A stretch of 64,000 bases of DNA from Tragulus kanchil (GCA_022376925.1 JAIOJX010000025.1:6293141-6357140), one strand, 5' to 3'; shown: positions 46,073 through 58,449, numbered from the stretch's first letter. Numbers and translations: made by a program. The notes: a model not told the origin generated them from the sequence alone.

Positions 46073-48140
46073 TTTGTGCTCTACAAACTATTTTCTTTGA
46101 AACACACAGCAGATCATAGCATAGGAAAGACAGTAGACTTTCCTCAAAAGAGCTGACCCACAGTGTCAGTGCTGGGTGGATCTCTACTAAGTGTGCCTTT
46201 TCAATAGAGCTAGCTGTCAATATAAGTATTTGATTAACATGACTGCCTATATGTGAAAGTTTTCTAAGGGGCTTTCTGGGGTTTTCTAGGAGTTATTGTT
46301 CTGGCACCTATTTTCAAATTTGCTGGTGAATTTCAAGCATTGAAGGGAATGAGTTACATTGTCAGACTGTCTGAATAGGTCACTGAGGATCAGACTTTAT
46401 TTTTATTTGGGCATTATTACTCACATTCATAATCTAATTTTTCCTCCAAAAATAAAGTTTGAAGGATAATTTATGGATAATTATTATGGATAACTTACTC
46501 CATAACCCAAAAGTCAGAAAGAGACACAGTGTTTTGTTACTAAGGTAAGAAAGGGTATTTGGACGAGAGGAAGAAAAACGATGAGTTCATATGAAAATGA
46601 GAAATATCTCCACTGCCATGTCGTCCTTTCCCAGGCAGCTGTCCTTCCCCATCTTCCCAGAGGTAAACATGGACTTCTGAGCAGGGTGGCATGTTTTTAT
46701 ACCAGTCTAGGTAAGCCCTGAAAGAAGCAAAATACTACACGAACTGGGCTGTCAAGAGCATCCTACTGAACTGCACCTTCTCTCTTGCTAACAAACCCAA
46801 GTTTGTTTTAACCTTTAATTCCCAGACAGGAGAGGCACCCCAACAAAACCTCAGTTTACAGATCTAACTTGAAAATGCTTATTTCTGATTCAGCGGCAAG
46901 CCAGAGTTCCAGAGGGATCCTTCAAATTAACCTGTTCCAGTCCTCTTAAGGCTGGGTTTTAAGTAACTGACCTGGTGTTGTGCAGCACTGGCGCCACCTA
47001 CAGAACAATGTGTGACTCGTATTTGGTCGGCTAATGATACGGTTCCATTTAAAGGGGAGCTCTGTATTTTCATCCTTGATAGTTTATTTTAAACATGTGG
47101 GGTTATCAATGTATTTGTGCTCTACAAACTATTTTCTTTGAAACACACAGCAGATCATAGCATAGGAAAGACAGTAGACTTTCCTCAAAAGAGCTGACCC
47201 ACAGTGTCAGTGCTGGGTGGATCTCTACTAAGTGTGCCTTTTCAATAGAGCTAGCTGTCAATATAAGTATTTGATTAACATGACTGCCTATATGTGAAAG
47301 TTTTCTAAGGGGCTTTCTGGGGTTTTCTAGGAGTTATTGTTCTGGCACCTATTTTCAAATTTGCTGGTGAATTTCAAGCATTGAAGGGAATGAGTTACAT
47401 TGTCAGACTGTCTGAATAGGTCACTGAGGATCAGACTTTATTTTTATTTGGGCATTATTACTCACATTCATAATCTAATTTTTCCTCCAAAAATAAAGTT
47501 TGAAGGATAATTTATGGATAATTATTATGGATAACTTACTCCATAACCCAAAAGTCAGAAAGAGACACAGTGTTTTGTTACTAAGGTAAGAAAGGGTATT
47601 TGGACGAGAGGAAGAAAAACGATGAGTTCATATGAAAATGAGAAATATCTCCACTGCCATGTCGTCCTTTCCCAGGCAGCTGTCCTTCCCCATCTTCCCA
47701 GAGGTAAACATGGACTTCTGAGCAGGGTGGCATGTTTTTATACCAGTCTAGGTAAGCCCTGAAAGAAGCAAAATACTACACGAACTGGGCTGTCAAGAGC
47801 ATCCTACTGAACTGCACCTTCTCTCTTGCTAACAAACCCAAGTTTGTTTTAACCTTTAATTCCCAGACAGGAGAGGCACCCCAACAAAACCTCAGTTTAC
47901 AGATCTAACTTGAAAATGCTTATTTCTGATTCAGCGGCAAGCCAGAGTTCCAGAGGGATCCTTCAAATTAACCTGTTCCAGTCCTCTTAAGGCTGGGTTT
48001 TAAGTAACTGACCTGGTGTTGTGCAGCACTGGCGCCACCTACAGAACAATGTGTGACTCGTATTTGGTCGGCTAATGATACGGTTCCATTTAAAGGGGAG
48101 CTCTGTATTTTTCATCCTTGATAGTTTATTTTAAACATGT
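46073..48140 (+). repeat. Tandem duplication D14 (46073-47098 and 47104-48140)
   Basis: Offset 1031 bp. Both begin TATCAATGTATTTGTGC and end TTTTAAACATGTG, with one T indel (GTATTTTCATCC versus GTATTTTTCATCC). Copy 2 continues AAAAAGAGGGATAC. Confidence 0.96.
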
Positions 48141-50274
48141 GAAAAAGAGGGATACAAAAATAAAATAGAGGAAACAGTGAGGTTGGAATGAACACATCAC
48201 AATCCATGTGGTGCATGTGTGCTTGCTAATTCACTTCAGTAGTGTCCAACTCTTGGAGACCCTATGCACTGTAACCCACCAGGCTCCTCTAGGATCTTCC
48301 ACAGAAGAATACTGCAGTGGTTGCCATGCCCCCCTCCAGGGGAGCTTCCTAAGCCAGAGATGAACCTGTGTCCCTGTGGTCTCCTGCATTGGCAGGTGGG
48401 TTCTTTACCATTAGAACCACCTGGGAAACCATAGTGCTTGGATCATGGTAAATGAAAGGAGTCTTAAGCTAACAATGGCAGTGTTGGTCCTCTGCTTTGT
48501 CATCTTCCATACTATAGCAGAGGAAGCAGCTTCTAGTGAGGCCATTCATATATTATGAGAATAATCGCTGCTAAGTCAGCCTAGGGTCTCTTCCTCCAGT
48601 CCTTTCAATATTGTTGGGAGTCACCTCAAAACTTCTGATTAATCTTTTTTACATTGCCGACTAGAGGTGTTCCGTTGCCTGACCCTACCCTAACTCTATG
48701 TGATGGCGTAGATACAGGCTAAGTGGGTTACTGATGAAAGTGAGGACTGAGTCAAAGGGGTTCTTCTGCAGCTACCACAGAAAACCAAATGCTCCCATGA
48801 CCCAGCGTCCCTCAGAGGCGGCAACACTTTCCTGCAAAGGCAGCACCAGCAACAGAAGTAGGCCATCCTCTTAGGTTTTATTTATGCTTTAAAGTGATTA
48901 TAACGTGATGGTCAGAAAATAGATGAATTGATGTGATTGGTGTGTCTCCCATCTCCCAGGATAATGAGAGATCGTGGTGGAGCCTGGCCTCAAAGGCACG
49001 TGGGAAATGCAGTCATTAGCTTTCAGACTATGGTGTGCAGTAAGGTTCAGTCTATGTCTGCGGAATGCAGGTAGAGAGCCAGTCCTCAGAAGCAGTCTCC
49101 TAAAAGGTTTCGCCTAAAAGCCCGATTCACCAAACTCCTGGTGTTGTGCAGCACTGGCGCCACCTACAGAACAATGTGTGACTCGTATTTGGTCGGCTAA
49201 TGATACGGTTCCATTTAAAGGGGAGCTCTGTATTTTTCATCCTTGATAGTTTATTTTAAACATGTGAAAAAGAGGGATACAAAAATAAAATAGAGGAAAC
49301 AGTGAGGTTGGAATGAACACATCACAATCCATGTGGTGCATGTGTGCTTGCTAATTCACTTCAGTAGTGTCCAACTCTTGGAGACCCTATGCACTGTAAC
49401 CCACCAGGCTCCTCTAGGATCTTCCACAGAAGAATACTGCAGTGGTTGCCATGCCCCCCTCCAGGGGAGCTTCCTAAGCCAGAGATGAACCTGTGTCCCT
49501 GTGGTCTCCTGCATTGGCAGGTGGGTTCTTTACCATTAGAACCACCTGGGAAACCATAGTGCTTGGATCATGGTAAATGAAAGGAGTCTTAAGCTAACAA
49601 TGGCAGTGTTGGTCCTCTGCTTTGTCATCTTCCATACTATAGCAGAGGAAGCAGCTTCTAGTGAGGCCATTCATATATTATGAGAATAATCGCTGCTAAG
49701 TCAGCCTAGGGTCTCTTCCTCCAGTCCTTTCAATATTGTTGGGAGTCACCTCAAAACTTCTGATTAATCTTTTTTACATTGCCGACTAGAGGTGTTCCGT
49801 TGCCTGACCCTACCCTAACTCTATGTGATGGCGTAGATACAGGCTAAGTGGGTTACTGATGAAAGTGAGGACTGAGTCAAAGGGGTTCTTCTGCAGCTAC
49901 CACAGAAAACCAAATGCTCCCATGACCCAGCGTCCCTCAGAGGCGGCAACACTTTCCTGCAAAGGCAGCACCAGCAACAGAAGTAGGCCATCCTCTTAGG
50001 TTTTATTTATGCTTTAAAGTGATTATAACGTGATGGTCAGAAAATAGATGAATTGATGTGATTGGTGTGTCTCCCATCTCCCAGGATAATGAGAGATCGT
50101 GGTGGAGCCTGGCCTCAAAGGCACGTGGGAAATGCAGTCATTAGCTTTCAGACTATGGTGTGCAGTAAGGTTCAGTCTATGTCTGCGGGAATGCAGGTAG
50201 AGAGCCAGTCCTCAGAAGCAGTCTCCTAAAAGGTTTCGGCCTAAAATGTCTCTCTAGGATTCACCAAACTCCTC
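48012..50274 (+). repeat. Tandem duplication D15 (48012-49136 and 49137-50274), chained to D14
   Basis: Offset 1125 bp. The first about 130 bp also end both D14 copies, so that segment occurs three times (46974, 48012 and 49137). The last 60 bp of copy 1 differ from copy 2 (GGTTTCGCCTAAAAGCCCG versus GGTTTCGGCCTAAAATGTC), with a 9-10 bp deletion, suggesting low-quality sequence at the join. Confidence 0.96.
48212..48430 (-). mobile_element. Bov-A2/Bov-tA SINE
   Basis: TAATTCACTTCAGTAGTGTC, CCCACCAGGCTCCTCTAGG, AGAATACTGCAGTGGTTGCC, CTCCTGCATTGGCAGGTGGG and CCACCTGGGAAACC in order. Duplicate at 49337-49555. Confidence 0.92.
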
Positions 50275-50473
50275 GTTTGAGAGGCAATTTTGTTTAATAA
50301 GGGCAGCTGGGGAAGCACTGTGCTTTCTAGGTGTCACTTATCCTCGCACTGGAGTCAAGCCTAGTAATTGATTAATACTTTTAGAAGTCTCCGAATATTT
50401 TCACATAAGCATTTTCCTTTGCAAGTATATCTGAGAAACCACAAGCTTGATATAACCATGATTTTTTTTCTAG

Positions 50474-50622
50474 GACCCATTATTAAAGACCACCCCAAAT
50501 TCATCTTGTGCCGCTGCCGAGCGCGCTGGTGCGTGGAAAGCATGCAGGCGTCCTGCCCCGCCTCTGGTAACGTCTGTAAGCGTCTGCCTCCGTCTTCCCA
50601 GGAGGATCCGGTCAGAATATAT
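50474..50622 (+). CDS. Candidate internal exon, unknown cysteine-rich product
   Basis: A 149-bp segment is bounded by a strong acceptor (T-run, then TTTTTTTTCTAG at 50462-50473) and a consensus donor (AT|GTAAGTG at 50623). It is open in two frames. One, read in phase after the first two bases, gives about 49 residues with four or five cysteines (RCRARWCVES, then ASCPASGNVC) and ends VRIY. The other is rich in Ala, Arg and Pro. The exon has about nine CpGs in otherwise AT-rich, CpG-poor DNA and is not in a duplicated block, so selection or recent arrival is possible. I do not recognise the protein. No neighbouring exon of the same gene is identifiable, so it could instead be a lncRNA exon, pseudogene piece or chance. 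The chosen frame is uncertain. Confidence 0.3.
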
Positions 50623-53370
50623 GTAAGTGTTCGTCAGATCAGTTAGCCGGTGGCTCTGAAATTGATACTGCTAGGTATTCTCAAAAATTTTCAAAGCTTC
50701 TAATATAATAATTGATCTCCCTGGAAATTAAATAAAAAATCAAGCTTAGAGTTATTTAAATATATACTATGTAACAGTAACTTTCTGTGTGATACCCTTA
50801 CATTTCATTCAGTAAGAAAGCATGGGGCCTACTTTATAATAAAGCCAGTATAGTGTCAGCATAAACCATGCTAGAATCACTTTCATTCATCTAGCTGATG
50901 CTTAAAATAAATTGTGTATGCTTATGTATGTATATTGGAGACCAAAATGAGCTTATAATGAAAAGAGAATGAGAGAGTTCATTCAAACAAACTTGGACAT
51001 AGGTGGATTAAACTGGTGAAAAAGACGTTTTACTGGAATGAGAATGTACAATGAATGTAGAGTAGATCTTAGGTAGAATGAACAGAGCAAGAAAGAAATG
51101 TGTATAATTGTGTTCTGATCGTCTTACAGGGATTATTTTAAAATCCAAGACCCTTTTATTTCGTGCCATATACCAATGAATTTAAGCCAAAAGAGAACAA
51201 ATTGTTGAAAATCACCCTTCATTCAAGGTTATAAGTTGGCAAGTTTCTCTACTGATTTTTGTAAAAATTATAGTTTGTTATTATAGATTTCCCCCTTGTT
51301 GTATAATGTTTTTCCTTTTCTTTTGGTTTTAAGCAAATATTTGTTTCTCTAGCATTATACCATCATAGTCTTGGGTATTTTAAAGGTAGATATTCTTCTT
51401 TCAAATACTTGGAAAATATAAGTATACTTTTCATCTCAGAAATGTGTAGAGAGTGAATTGAAGTAAACTTTAACTTCAGGGACAAAATATACAAGGATCA
51501 GCATTCATGTAAAGAGTTGTGTGAAGAAGAGTACAATAGAAAGTCTCTAAAACTATGTCAAAGCTTAAAGAGACAAAGAACACATTTTTAAAATGTAACG
51601 CTGGAGACAGATATTGTCATCTAAAGAGAAAATTACTCTTAAAGTGTGTTTACATTTCTAAGGGGCTCAAGGTGTGGTAACTAAAATAAATTATAATAAA
51701 AACAGTAAGAAACCTAAATGTGTTCCAGCAGTATCATCATGAGAATGAGTAAATGTAGGGTGGGCAGAAACCGGGATCCTGCTGGTAAAGATGATCACAG
51801 AGGCGTTTGACTTTTCTGGGGCAACTCTCGCAGGGGTCCAACAGCTGAGTTCCTCATTTCTCTAGTGTTAAACAGGACATAGGACATCCATTTTCATAGA
51901 ATGGGTTGTGGTGGAAGTGGCACAGTCCTGGAGCCAGCCCAGTTTCCTACTCATCAGTGTTGTGTGCCAAATATCTGGCTTTTAAAAAAGATTTGTTTTG
52001 CTTAAACACACTAGGCTAGAGTCTATGTGTTCTATATTGGTAAGAGACTGGAATGAGAATGTACAATGAATGTAGAGTAGATCTTAGGTAGAATGAACAG
52101 AGCAAGAAAGAAATGTACAATTGTGTTCTGATCGTCTTACAGGGATTATTTTAAAATCCAAGACCCTTTTATTTCGTGCCATATACCAATGAATTTAAGC
52201 CAAAAGAGAACAAATTGTTGAAAATCACCCTTCATTCAAGGTTATAAGTTGGCAAGTTTCTCTACTGATTTTTGTAAAAATTATAGTTTGTTATTATAGA
52301 TTTCCCCCTTGTTGTATAATGTTTTTCCTTTTCTTTTGGTTTTAAGCAAATATTTGTTTCTCTAGCATTATACCATCATAGTCTTGGGTATTTTAAAGGT
52401 AGATATTCTTCTTTCAAATACTTGGAAAATATAAGTATACTTTTCATCTCAGAAATGTGTAGAGAGTGAATTGAAGTAAACTTTAACTTCAGGGACAAAA
52501 TATACAAGGATCAGCATTCATGTAAAGAGTTGTGTGAAGAAGAGTACAATAGAAAGTCTCTAAAACTATGTCAAAGCTTAAAGAGACAAAGAACACATTT
52601 TTAAAATGTAACGCTGGAGACAGATATTGTCATCTAAAGAGAAAATTACTCTTAAAGTGTGTTTACATTTCTAAGGGGCTCAAGGTGTGGTAACTAAAAT
52701 AAATTATAATAAAAACAGTAAGAAACCTAAATGTGTTCCAGCAGTATCATCATGAGAATGAGTAAATGTAGGGTGGGCAGAAACCGGGATCCTGCTGGTA
52801 AAGATGATCACAGAGGCGTTTGACTTTTCTGGGGCAACTCTCGCAGGGGTCCAACAGCTGAGTTCCTCATTTCTCTAGTGTTAAACAGGACATAGGACAT
52901 CCATTTTCATAGAATGGGTTGTGGTGGAAGTGGCACAGTCCTGGAGCCAGCCCAGTTTCCTACTCATCAGTGTTGTGTGCCAAATATCTGGCTTTTAAAA
53001 AAGATTTGTTTTGCTTAAACACACTAGGCTAGAGTCTATGTGTTCTATATTGGTAAAAATACCAACTAATGCAGAGTGACAGTGCAATAGATCAGATTAA
53101 CAATAGAAAACATGAGCAATTATAAAAAATTTTGAGGAAGAATTGTGGTTCATTTTCAGGAATTTAGAATAAGATAAAAATGATGTGCTTTTATGTTTTA
53201 GTGGATTCTTGTCTATTGCTGAGAAACTAAAGAAAATATTAGTGCACTTAGTTCTCTAGATTTATGTAGTAGAATGGAAGGTGGGATATTACCATGAATT
53301 TACAGAAATAAAAAGAATCATAAGGGCATTCTTTAAAAAGTATACACCTGCAAATTAGCTAACAGTAAAA
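50623..53370. other. Unassigned AT-rich DNA, mostly duplication D16
   Basis: No gene or repeat family recognised. Confidence 0.5.
51032..53056 (+). repeat. Tandem duplication D16 (51032-52043 and 52047-53056)
   Basis: Offset 1015 bp, the shortest in the ladder. Copy 1 ends TTCTATATTGGTAA, followed by GAG and copy 2. One small difference (AATGTGTATAATTG versus AATGTACAATTG). Confidence 0.96.
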
Positions 53371-54236
53371 ATTAACAAAGTTCTAAGAAAACACAAACTA
53401 CTGAACCTGATTTAAGAAGAAATAGAACATCTGAACAGACCTATAATTAGTGAACAGACTGAATTAGTAATCAAAGAAAAGTCCAGGCCCAAATGTCTTC
53501 ATTGATGAATTCTACTAAACATTTAAAGAGGAAGTAATGTATTTGCAAATCTTCCCCCAGACAAAATGAAATAGAAACACAAGAGGAGGAGCAACTTCTC
53601 AATACATTTATTGAGGCCAATTTTGCCCTGACACCAAAACCAGATACAAACATACAAGAAAATAAAATTACAGACCAATGTCTCTTATTAATATATATGC
53701 AAAAAATCTTCAACAAACACTAGCAAACTAAATCCAGCATATAAGGATCATTTACTTATAGCTAGGTGAGATGTATTCTAGGAATGCAAGATTCGTTCAA
53801 CATATGGAAATCAATAATGTAAAACCTCATGTAATTGAATAAAAGACACAAACCACATGGACATCTCAAAGATGTTATAGGAATAGAAGGGAATGTATCC
53901 AATTTGATACAAAGGACATTAATGAAAAACCTATGATTAATATCATACTTCATGGTGAAATACTGAAAGTTTTCTGCCCAAATCAGGAACAAGACAATAT
54001 GTCCATTCTTGTTACTTCTGTTCAACATTAATCCAGAGCTTCTGGTCAGGGCAATTAGAAAAGAAAAAGAAATAAGAGGTATCTAGACTGAAAATGAAAA
54101 AGTAAAATTACTCCTATTTAGAAAAGGAAGCAATCTTATGCATAAAACATTCTAGGAATCCACAAAAAAATTCAAGCTAATAATTCAACAAGATGGCAGG
54201 GTGCAAGATCAGTATACAAAAATCATTGAATTTCTA
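53371..54236 (+). mobile_element. LINE-1 ORF2 fragment (reverse-transcriptase region), decayed
   Basis: Sequence such as AGAACATCTGAACAGACC, TTCATTGATGAATTCTACTA, AATCCAGCATATAAGGATCA, GGAATGCAAGATTCGTTCAA and CTTCATGGTGAAATACTG is the L1 RT core in broken frames. A young SINE interrupts it at 54237; it resumes at 54485. Confidence 0.9.
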
Positions 54237-54484
54237 GGGGCTTCCCTGGTGGTCCAGTGGGTGAAGACTCCTCCTTGCAGTGCAAGGGGTGCCGGTTCGA
54301 TCCCTGGCCTGGGAAAATCCTGCGTGCTGCGGAGCGGCTGGACCGATGTGTCCAACTACCCAGCCAGGGTGCGCCCAGAGCTGGTACTCTGCAGCAACAG
54401 AGGCCACTGCAGTGGGAGGCGCACACAGGCCAAAGAACAAAGATGGATAGAAAAAAATAAATGAAAGACCAATAAAAGTGGGGA
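54237..54484 (+). mobile_element. Young CHR-related SINE, short form, nested in L1
   Basis: GGGGCTTCCCTGGTGGTCCA, intact B box GGTTCGATCCC, family block GGCTGGACCGATGTGTCC and a short tail after ACCAATAAAAGTGGGG. Target duplications of 19 bp with one mismatch (54218-54236 and 54485-54503) prove insertion into L1. Confidence 0.94.
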
Positions 54485-55165
54485 AAAAATCATTGATTTT
54501 CTATACAGAAAAGAAATTAAAAAAAAATCCATTTATAATCACATCAAAAAGGGTAAAGTACTTAGGAATAACTGAAGTAAAAAAAAGTACAAGACTAATA
54601 CCCTGAAAATTATAAAACATTGCTTATCAATTCATCTGTGATGACATTTGAGTCTTCTTACATTATGAATGATGAGGCTATGAACATTCATGTGTAAGTT
54701 TTTGTTTGAACATATATTTTCCATTCTCTTGGATATAAACACATAGGATGGAATTGTTGGGTCATAAGAGAACTTTGTTTACTTTTTGAAGAACTGCCAA
54801 ACTGTTTCCCACAGTAACTAAACCATTTTACATTCCCATCAGCAATCTATTCAATGGAATATTATTTATTCTAGAAAAAGAATGAACTACTGTTAATGAG
54901 AGCACATAATGATCTACATAAACATTATACTACATGAAAGAAGACAGACACAAAGGCCTCATATTATACAACTCATTTATATGAAATTTACAGAAAAGAC
55001 AAACCTATAGAAACAGAACATTAAGTAGGGGTTTCCAGAGGCTAGAAGAAAGTCACAGTGAAGAATGGCTGCTAACAAGTACAGGATTTCAATTTAGGGT
55101 CATGAAAATATTCTGAAATTAGTGGCAGTGACTATACAACTTTGTGACTATACTGAAAACTATCA
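54485..55165 (+). mobile_element. LINE-1 ORF2 end and 3' UTR, two segments
   Basis: ATCCATTTATAATCACATCA and GTACTTAGGAATAACTGAAG continue the ORF2 of 53371-54236. From about 54620, TATGAACATTCATGTG, GGATGGAATTGTTGGGTCAT and CAAACTGTTTCCCACAG look like a different, older L1M 3' UTR, and 54860-55165 another old L1 tail. It may be two adjacent old elements. Confidence 0.7.
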
Positions 55166-55559
55166 GATCTCACATTTTTATTGGAAGATTTTATTGCATG
55201 TGAAATACATTGCAAAATTTGGGTCTCCTTTAAAAACAAATACTTTTTACTGAGCATTAAGAAAAATAGTTGTGAACAAAATCTAACTCTTTTCATGCCC
55301 CTTTAAAGATTTTCTTCTCTTCCTCAGCCAGAAGCAAGTTATTTTCAGTTCCCAGAAATAATTTTTTGGAATAAGTGAGTTCTCAGAAAAATTCAGAGGC
55401 AGAATTCTGAAGGGAAGAAACTACTATCAGTGGAATAACCACGTGCTTTCATACGCATCATGGCTTTGGTGTCTTCATATAAGGGTTTTCTTAATCCACA
55501 CAACAGCATGATATGTGGCACTTATTTATTTATATATTATATTACTATAATCATGTAAT

Positions 55560-56016
55560 TATTTATAAATATTTATTTATTGCATTCATATATTCACAGA
55601 TAATATATGAAAAGCCTACATAGTAAGATGCAAGCAGGAGAGGTTAACTGAGAAGTCCAAACTGGAAAAGTCTCAGTCTTAATTTAAAGATTGAATAATG
55701 ATTCTTATGCATAAAACATATAGGAAAAATTCTTCAGAAAAGCCACGAGACAGAAGTCTAAGAGAAAGTAATAGAAATGGCTAGAAGACAGGAAAACACA
55801 TCTGGAGAAATGTTTAGGCCATAGAAATTCAATATTCTATAAATCAGCTTCTGACAGAAAGTATTCAGTACTTTTAGAAAATACATCAAATCATTCAAGG
55901 CCTTTTTCTTTCTTTTGACGGTCATTTCTGTCACTGACTTATGCCTGATTGTGCTTGCCACCATATCCAGCAAAGCCTCCTCTTCCGATTTCAAACCAGC
56001 TGACTTCTTTGTAGTT
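55560..56016 (-). CDS. Candidate 3'-terminal exon on the minus strand, unknown product
   Basis: On the minus strand a good acceptor (polypyrimidine CTTTCTCTTTTTCACAG ending at 56017) precedes sequence starting at 56016. One frame gives 25 residues ending GGFAGYGGKHNQA and a TAA at 55939-55941. Another frame is open for about 84 residues (SAGLKSEEEALLDMVAST onwards) to a TAG near 55758. AATAAA signals (about 55570-55578, seen as TTTATT on the plus strand) and a GT-rich stretch lie about 370 nt beyond the first stop, as in a terminal exon. The Bov SINE at 56035-56193 sits just upstream in the would-be intron. I do not recognise either protein. Copied in D17 (acceptor near 57124), probably artefactually. 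Chance is a serious alternative. Confidence 0.25.
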
Positions 56017-56034
56017 CTGTGAAAAAGAGAAAGT

Positions 56035-56195
56035 GAAGTCACTCAGTCGTGTCTGACTCTTTGCAACCCATGGAATTCTCCAGACAAGAATTATGGGGTG
56101 ATAGCTTTTCCCTTCTCCAGGGGAGCTTCACAGCCCAAGGATTGCACCGGGGTCTCCTGTGTTGCAGGCAAGTTCTTTACCAGCTGAGCTACGAG
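56035..56195 (-). mobile_element. Bov-tA SINE, internally deleted
   Basis: GAAGTCACTCAGTCGTGTCT, CTTTGCAACCCATGGAATTC, AAGAATTATGGGGTGATAGC and GGTCTCCTGTGTTGCAGGC in order; the CCACCAGGCTCC segment is missing. Duplicate at 57143-57303. Confidence 0.9.
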
Positions 56196-57762
56196 AGAAT
56201 CTCTGTATTGTTCTGTATTATTCTTATTGAGAACAATGCTATATTATTACTGTTCTCTCTAGTTCTGTATTGTTCTCTTAACTTGCCCATTTTACCCGAA
56301 TTTTCTCTCCCTTCCTTATACCAATACAGACTATAAGCTCTCAGAGCGAGCATTTATTTTGTGTTGCATGCTCCATATGTTAACCACTATTGGCACTTAA
56401 TAAATTCATATAAAATTTATGGTTACATAAAGGCCAACTTCACTCTTTTGGTAAAATAATAAAAATCCCAACATTAAGTGCCCCAAACCAAAAAAAAACA
56501 TCAAAAAATTCGGGGCAGAATTCTGAAGAAAACTACTATAGTGGATCCACGTGCTTTCATACATCATGGCTTTTGTGTCTTCATATTAGGGTTTTCTTAA
56601 TCCACACAACAGCATGATATGTGGCACTTATTTATTTATATATTATATTACTATAATCATGTAATTATTTATAAATATTTATTTATTGCATTCATATATT
56701 CACAGATAATATATGAAAAGCCTACATAGTAAGATGCAAGCAGGAGAGGTTAACTGAGAAGTCCAAACTGGAAAAGTCTCAGTCTTAATTTAAAGATTGA
56801 ATAATGATTCTTATGCATAAAACATATAGGAAAAATTCTTCAGAAAAGCCACGAGACAGAAGTCTAAGAGAAAGTAATAGAAATGGCTAGAAGACAGGAA
56901 AAAACACATCTGGAGAAATGTTTAGGCCATAGAAATTCAATATTCTATAAATCAGCTTCTGACAGAAAGTATTCAGTACTTTTAGAAAATACATCAAATC
57001 ATTCAAGGCCTTTTTCTTTCTTTTGACGGTCATTTCTGTCACTGACTTATGCCTGATTGTGCTTGCCACCATATCCAGCAAAGCCTCCTCTTCCGATTTC
57101 AAACCAGCTGACTTCTTTGTAGTTCTGTGAAAAAGAGAAAGTGAAGTCACTCAGTCGTGTCTGACTCTTTGCAACCCATGGAATTCTCCAGACAAGAATT
57201 ATGGGGTGATAGCTTTTCCCTTCTCCAGGGGAGCTTCACAGCCCAAGGATTGCACCGGGGTCTCCTGTGTTGCAGGCAAGTTCTTTACCAGCTGAGCTAC
57301 GAGAGAATCTCTGTATTGTTCTGTATTATTCTTATTGAGAACAATGCTATATTATTACTGTTCTCTCTAGTTCTGTATTGTTCTCTTAACTTGCCCATTT
57401 TACCCGAATTTTCTCTCCCTTCCTTATACCAATACAGACTATAAGCTCTCAGAGCGAGCATTTATTTTGTGTTGCATGCTCCATATGTTAACCACTATTG
57501 GCACTTAATAAATTCATATAAAATTTATGGTTACATAAAGGCCAACTTCACTCTTTTGGTAAAATAATAAAAATCCCAACATTAAGTGCAACCACAACAT
57601 CAAGTACAATTGTAATTTAAATATACTTGCATTCTCATACCAAATATAAATGGGTCTATCTATTTGTCCTTTTCATTATATCTTTCCAAATGTGAGGCAA
57701 TAAAGATTTATATAATCTGACAAAAGTAGTACTTCAGTTTCAGTGGACAAAATAAGAACATC

Positions 57763-57885
57763 GGGGAATTCCCTGGCAGTGCAGTGGTTAGGCCTTCTCA
57801 CTCCTACTGAGAGGGAACTTGTTCAGTCTCTGGTCAGGAAACTAAAATCACACAAGCTGCATGGCCAAAAAAAAACCAAAAAAAC
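57763..57885 (+). mobile_element. CHR-1-type SINE
   Basis: GGGGAATTCCCTGGCAGTGC, TGGTTAGGCCTTCTCACTCC, AACTTGTTCAGTCTCTGGTC and ATGGCCAAAAAAAAACC are the short CHR-1 SINE. Duplicate at 58861-58983. Confidence 0.92.
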
Positions 57886-58117
57886 CATCTGCTTTCTTTT
57901 GGTCTTGACTATTCTCACTTATCTGTAAAAAGCAGTCATCAGATATATGACCCCAAACAGCCACTGGAGATTCCTCACATCTTTATTCTTTTTACTAAAA
58001 GGAAGTTTATAGTGTGCCTCTTTTTTCTGTAATTATGTATCTACTGTGTCTTTTTTTTTTTTAATCATGTTTCTGGAAAAACTTCTAACTGAATAGGCAT
58101 TTAAATTCAGCCTATGG

Positions 58118-58212
58118 ATGTGAACTTGGGCAAACTCTGGGAGATAGCGAGGGACAGGGAAAGGTCCATGGGGTTGAAAAGAGTCAGACATGACTTAGCA
58201 AATAATCAACAA
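58118..58212 (+). mobile_element. BovB 3'-end fragment
   Basis: TGTGAACTTGGGCAAACTCT, GGGAGATAGCGAGGGACAGG and GTCAGACATGACTTAGCA. Duplicate at 59216-59310. Confidence 0.88.
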
Positions 58213-58449
58213 GAACAACAATAAGATACAAATGTCCATAACAACAAAATATAAACATATTACTATTTGCAGAAAGAGTTCCCAGTGACTCAATGTTTCA
58301 GTTAAATTTCTCACCTACCTAGTAAAATGGAGACTGTAATGAGATTTAATTTTATTAATTTCTACATGTACTTAATTTTGTTTAAAGAAAATAAATTAAC
58401 ATGGTATATTTCACATTTCTAAGTTTTAGATTTTGAACTTTTAACCACA

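Larger units (their letters stand above)
55393..57588 (+). repeat. Tandem duplication D17 (55393-56480 and 56508-57588)
   Basis: Offset about 1108 bp with an A-rich 27-bp spacer at 56481-56507. The first about 70 bp of copy 2 have at least six indels or changes (TACTATCAGTGGAATAACC versus TACTATAGTGGATCC), then identity is near-perfect. This concentration at the join is typical of poor-quality read or contig ends. Confidence 0.95.

Noticed and set aside
53371..54236. Reverse-transcriptase-like gene
   Set aside because: It is a decayed L1 ORF2 fragment with many stops and a SINE insertion.
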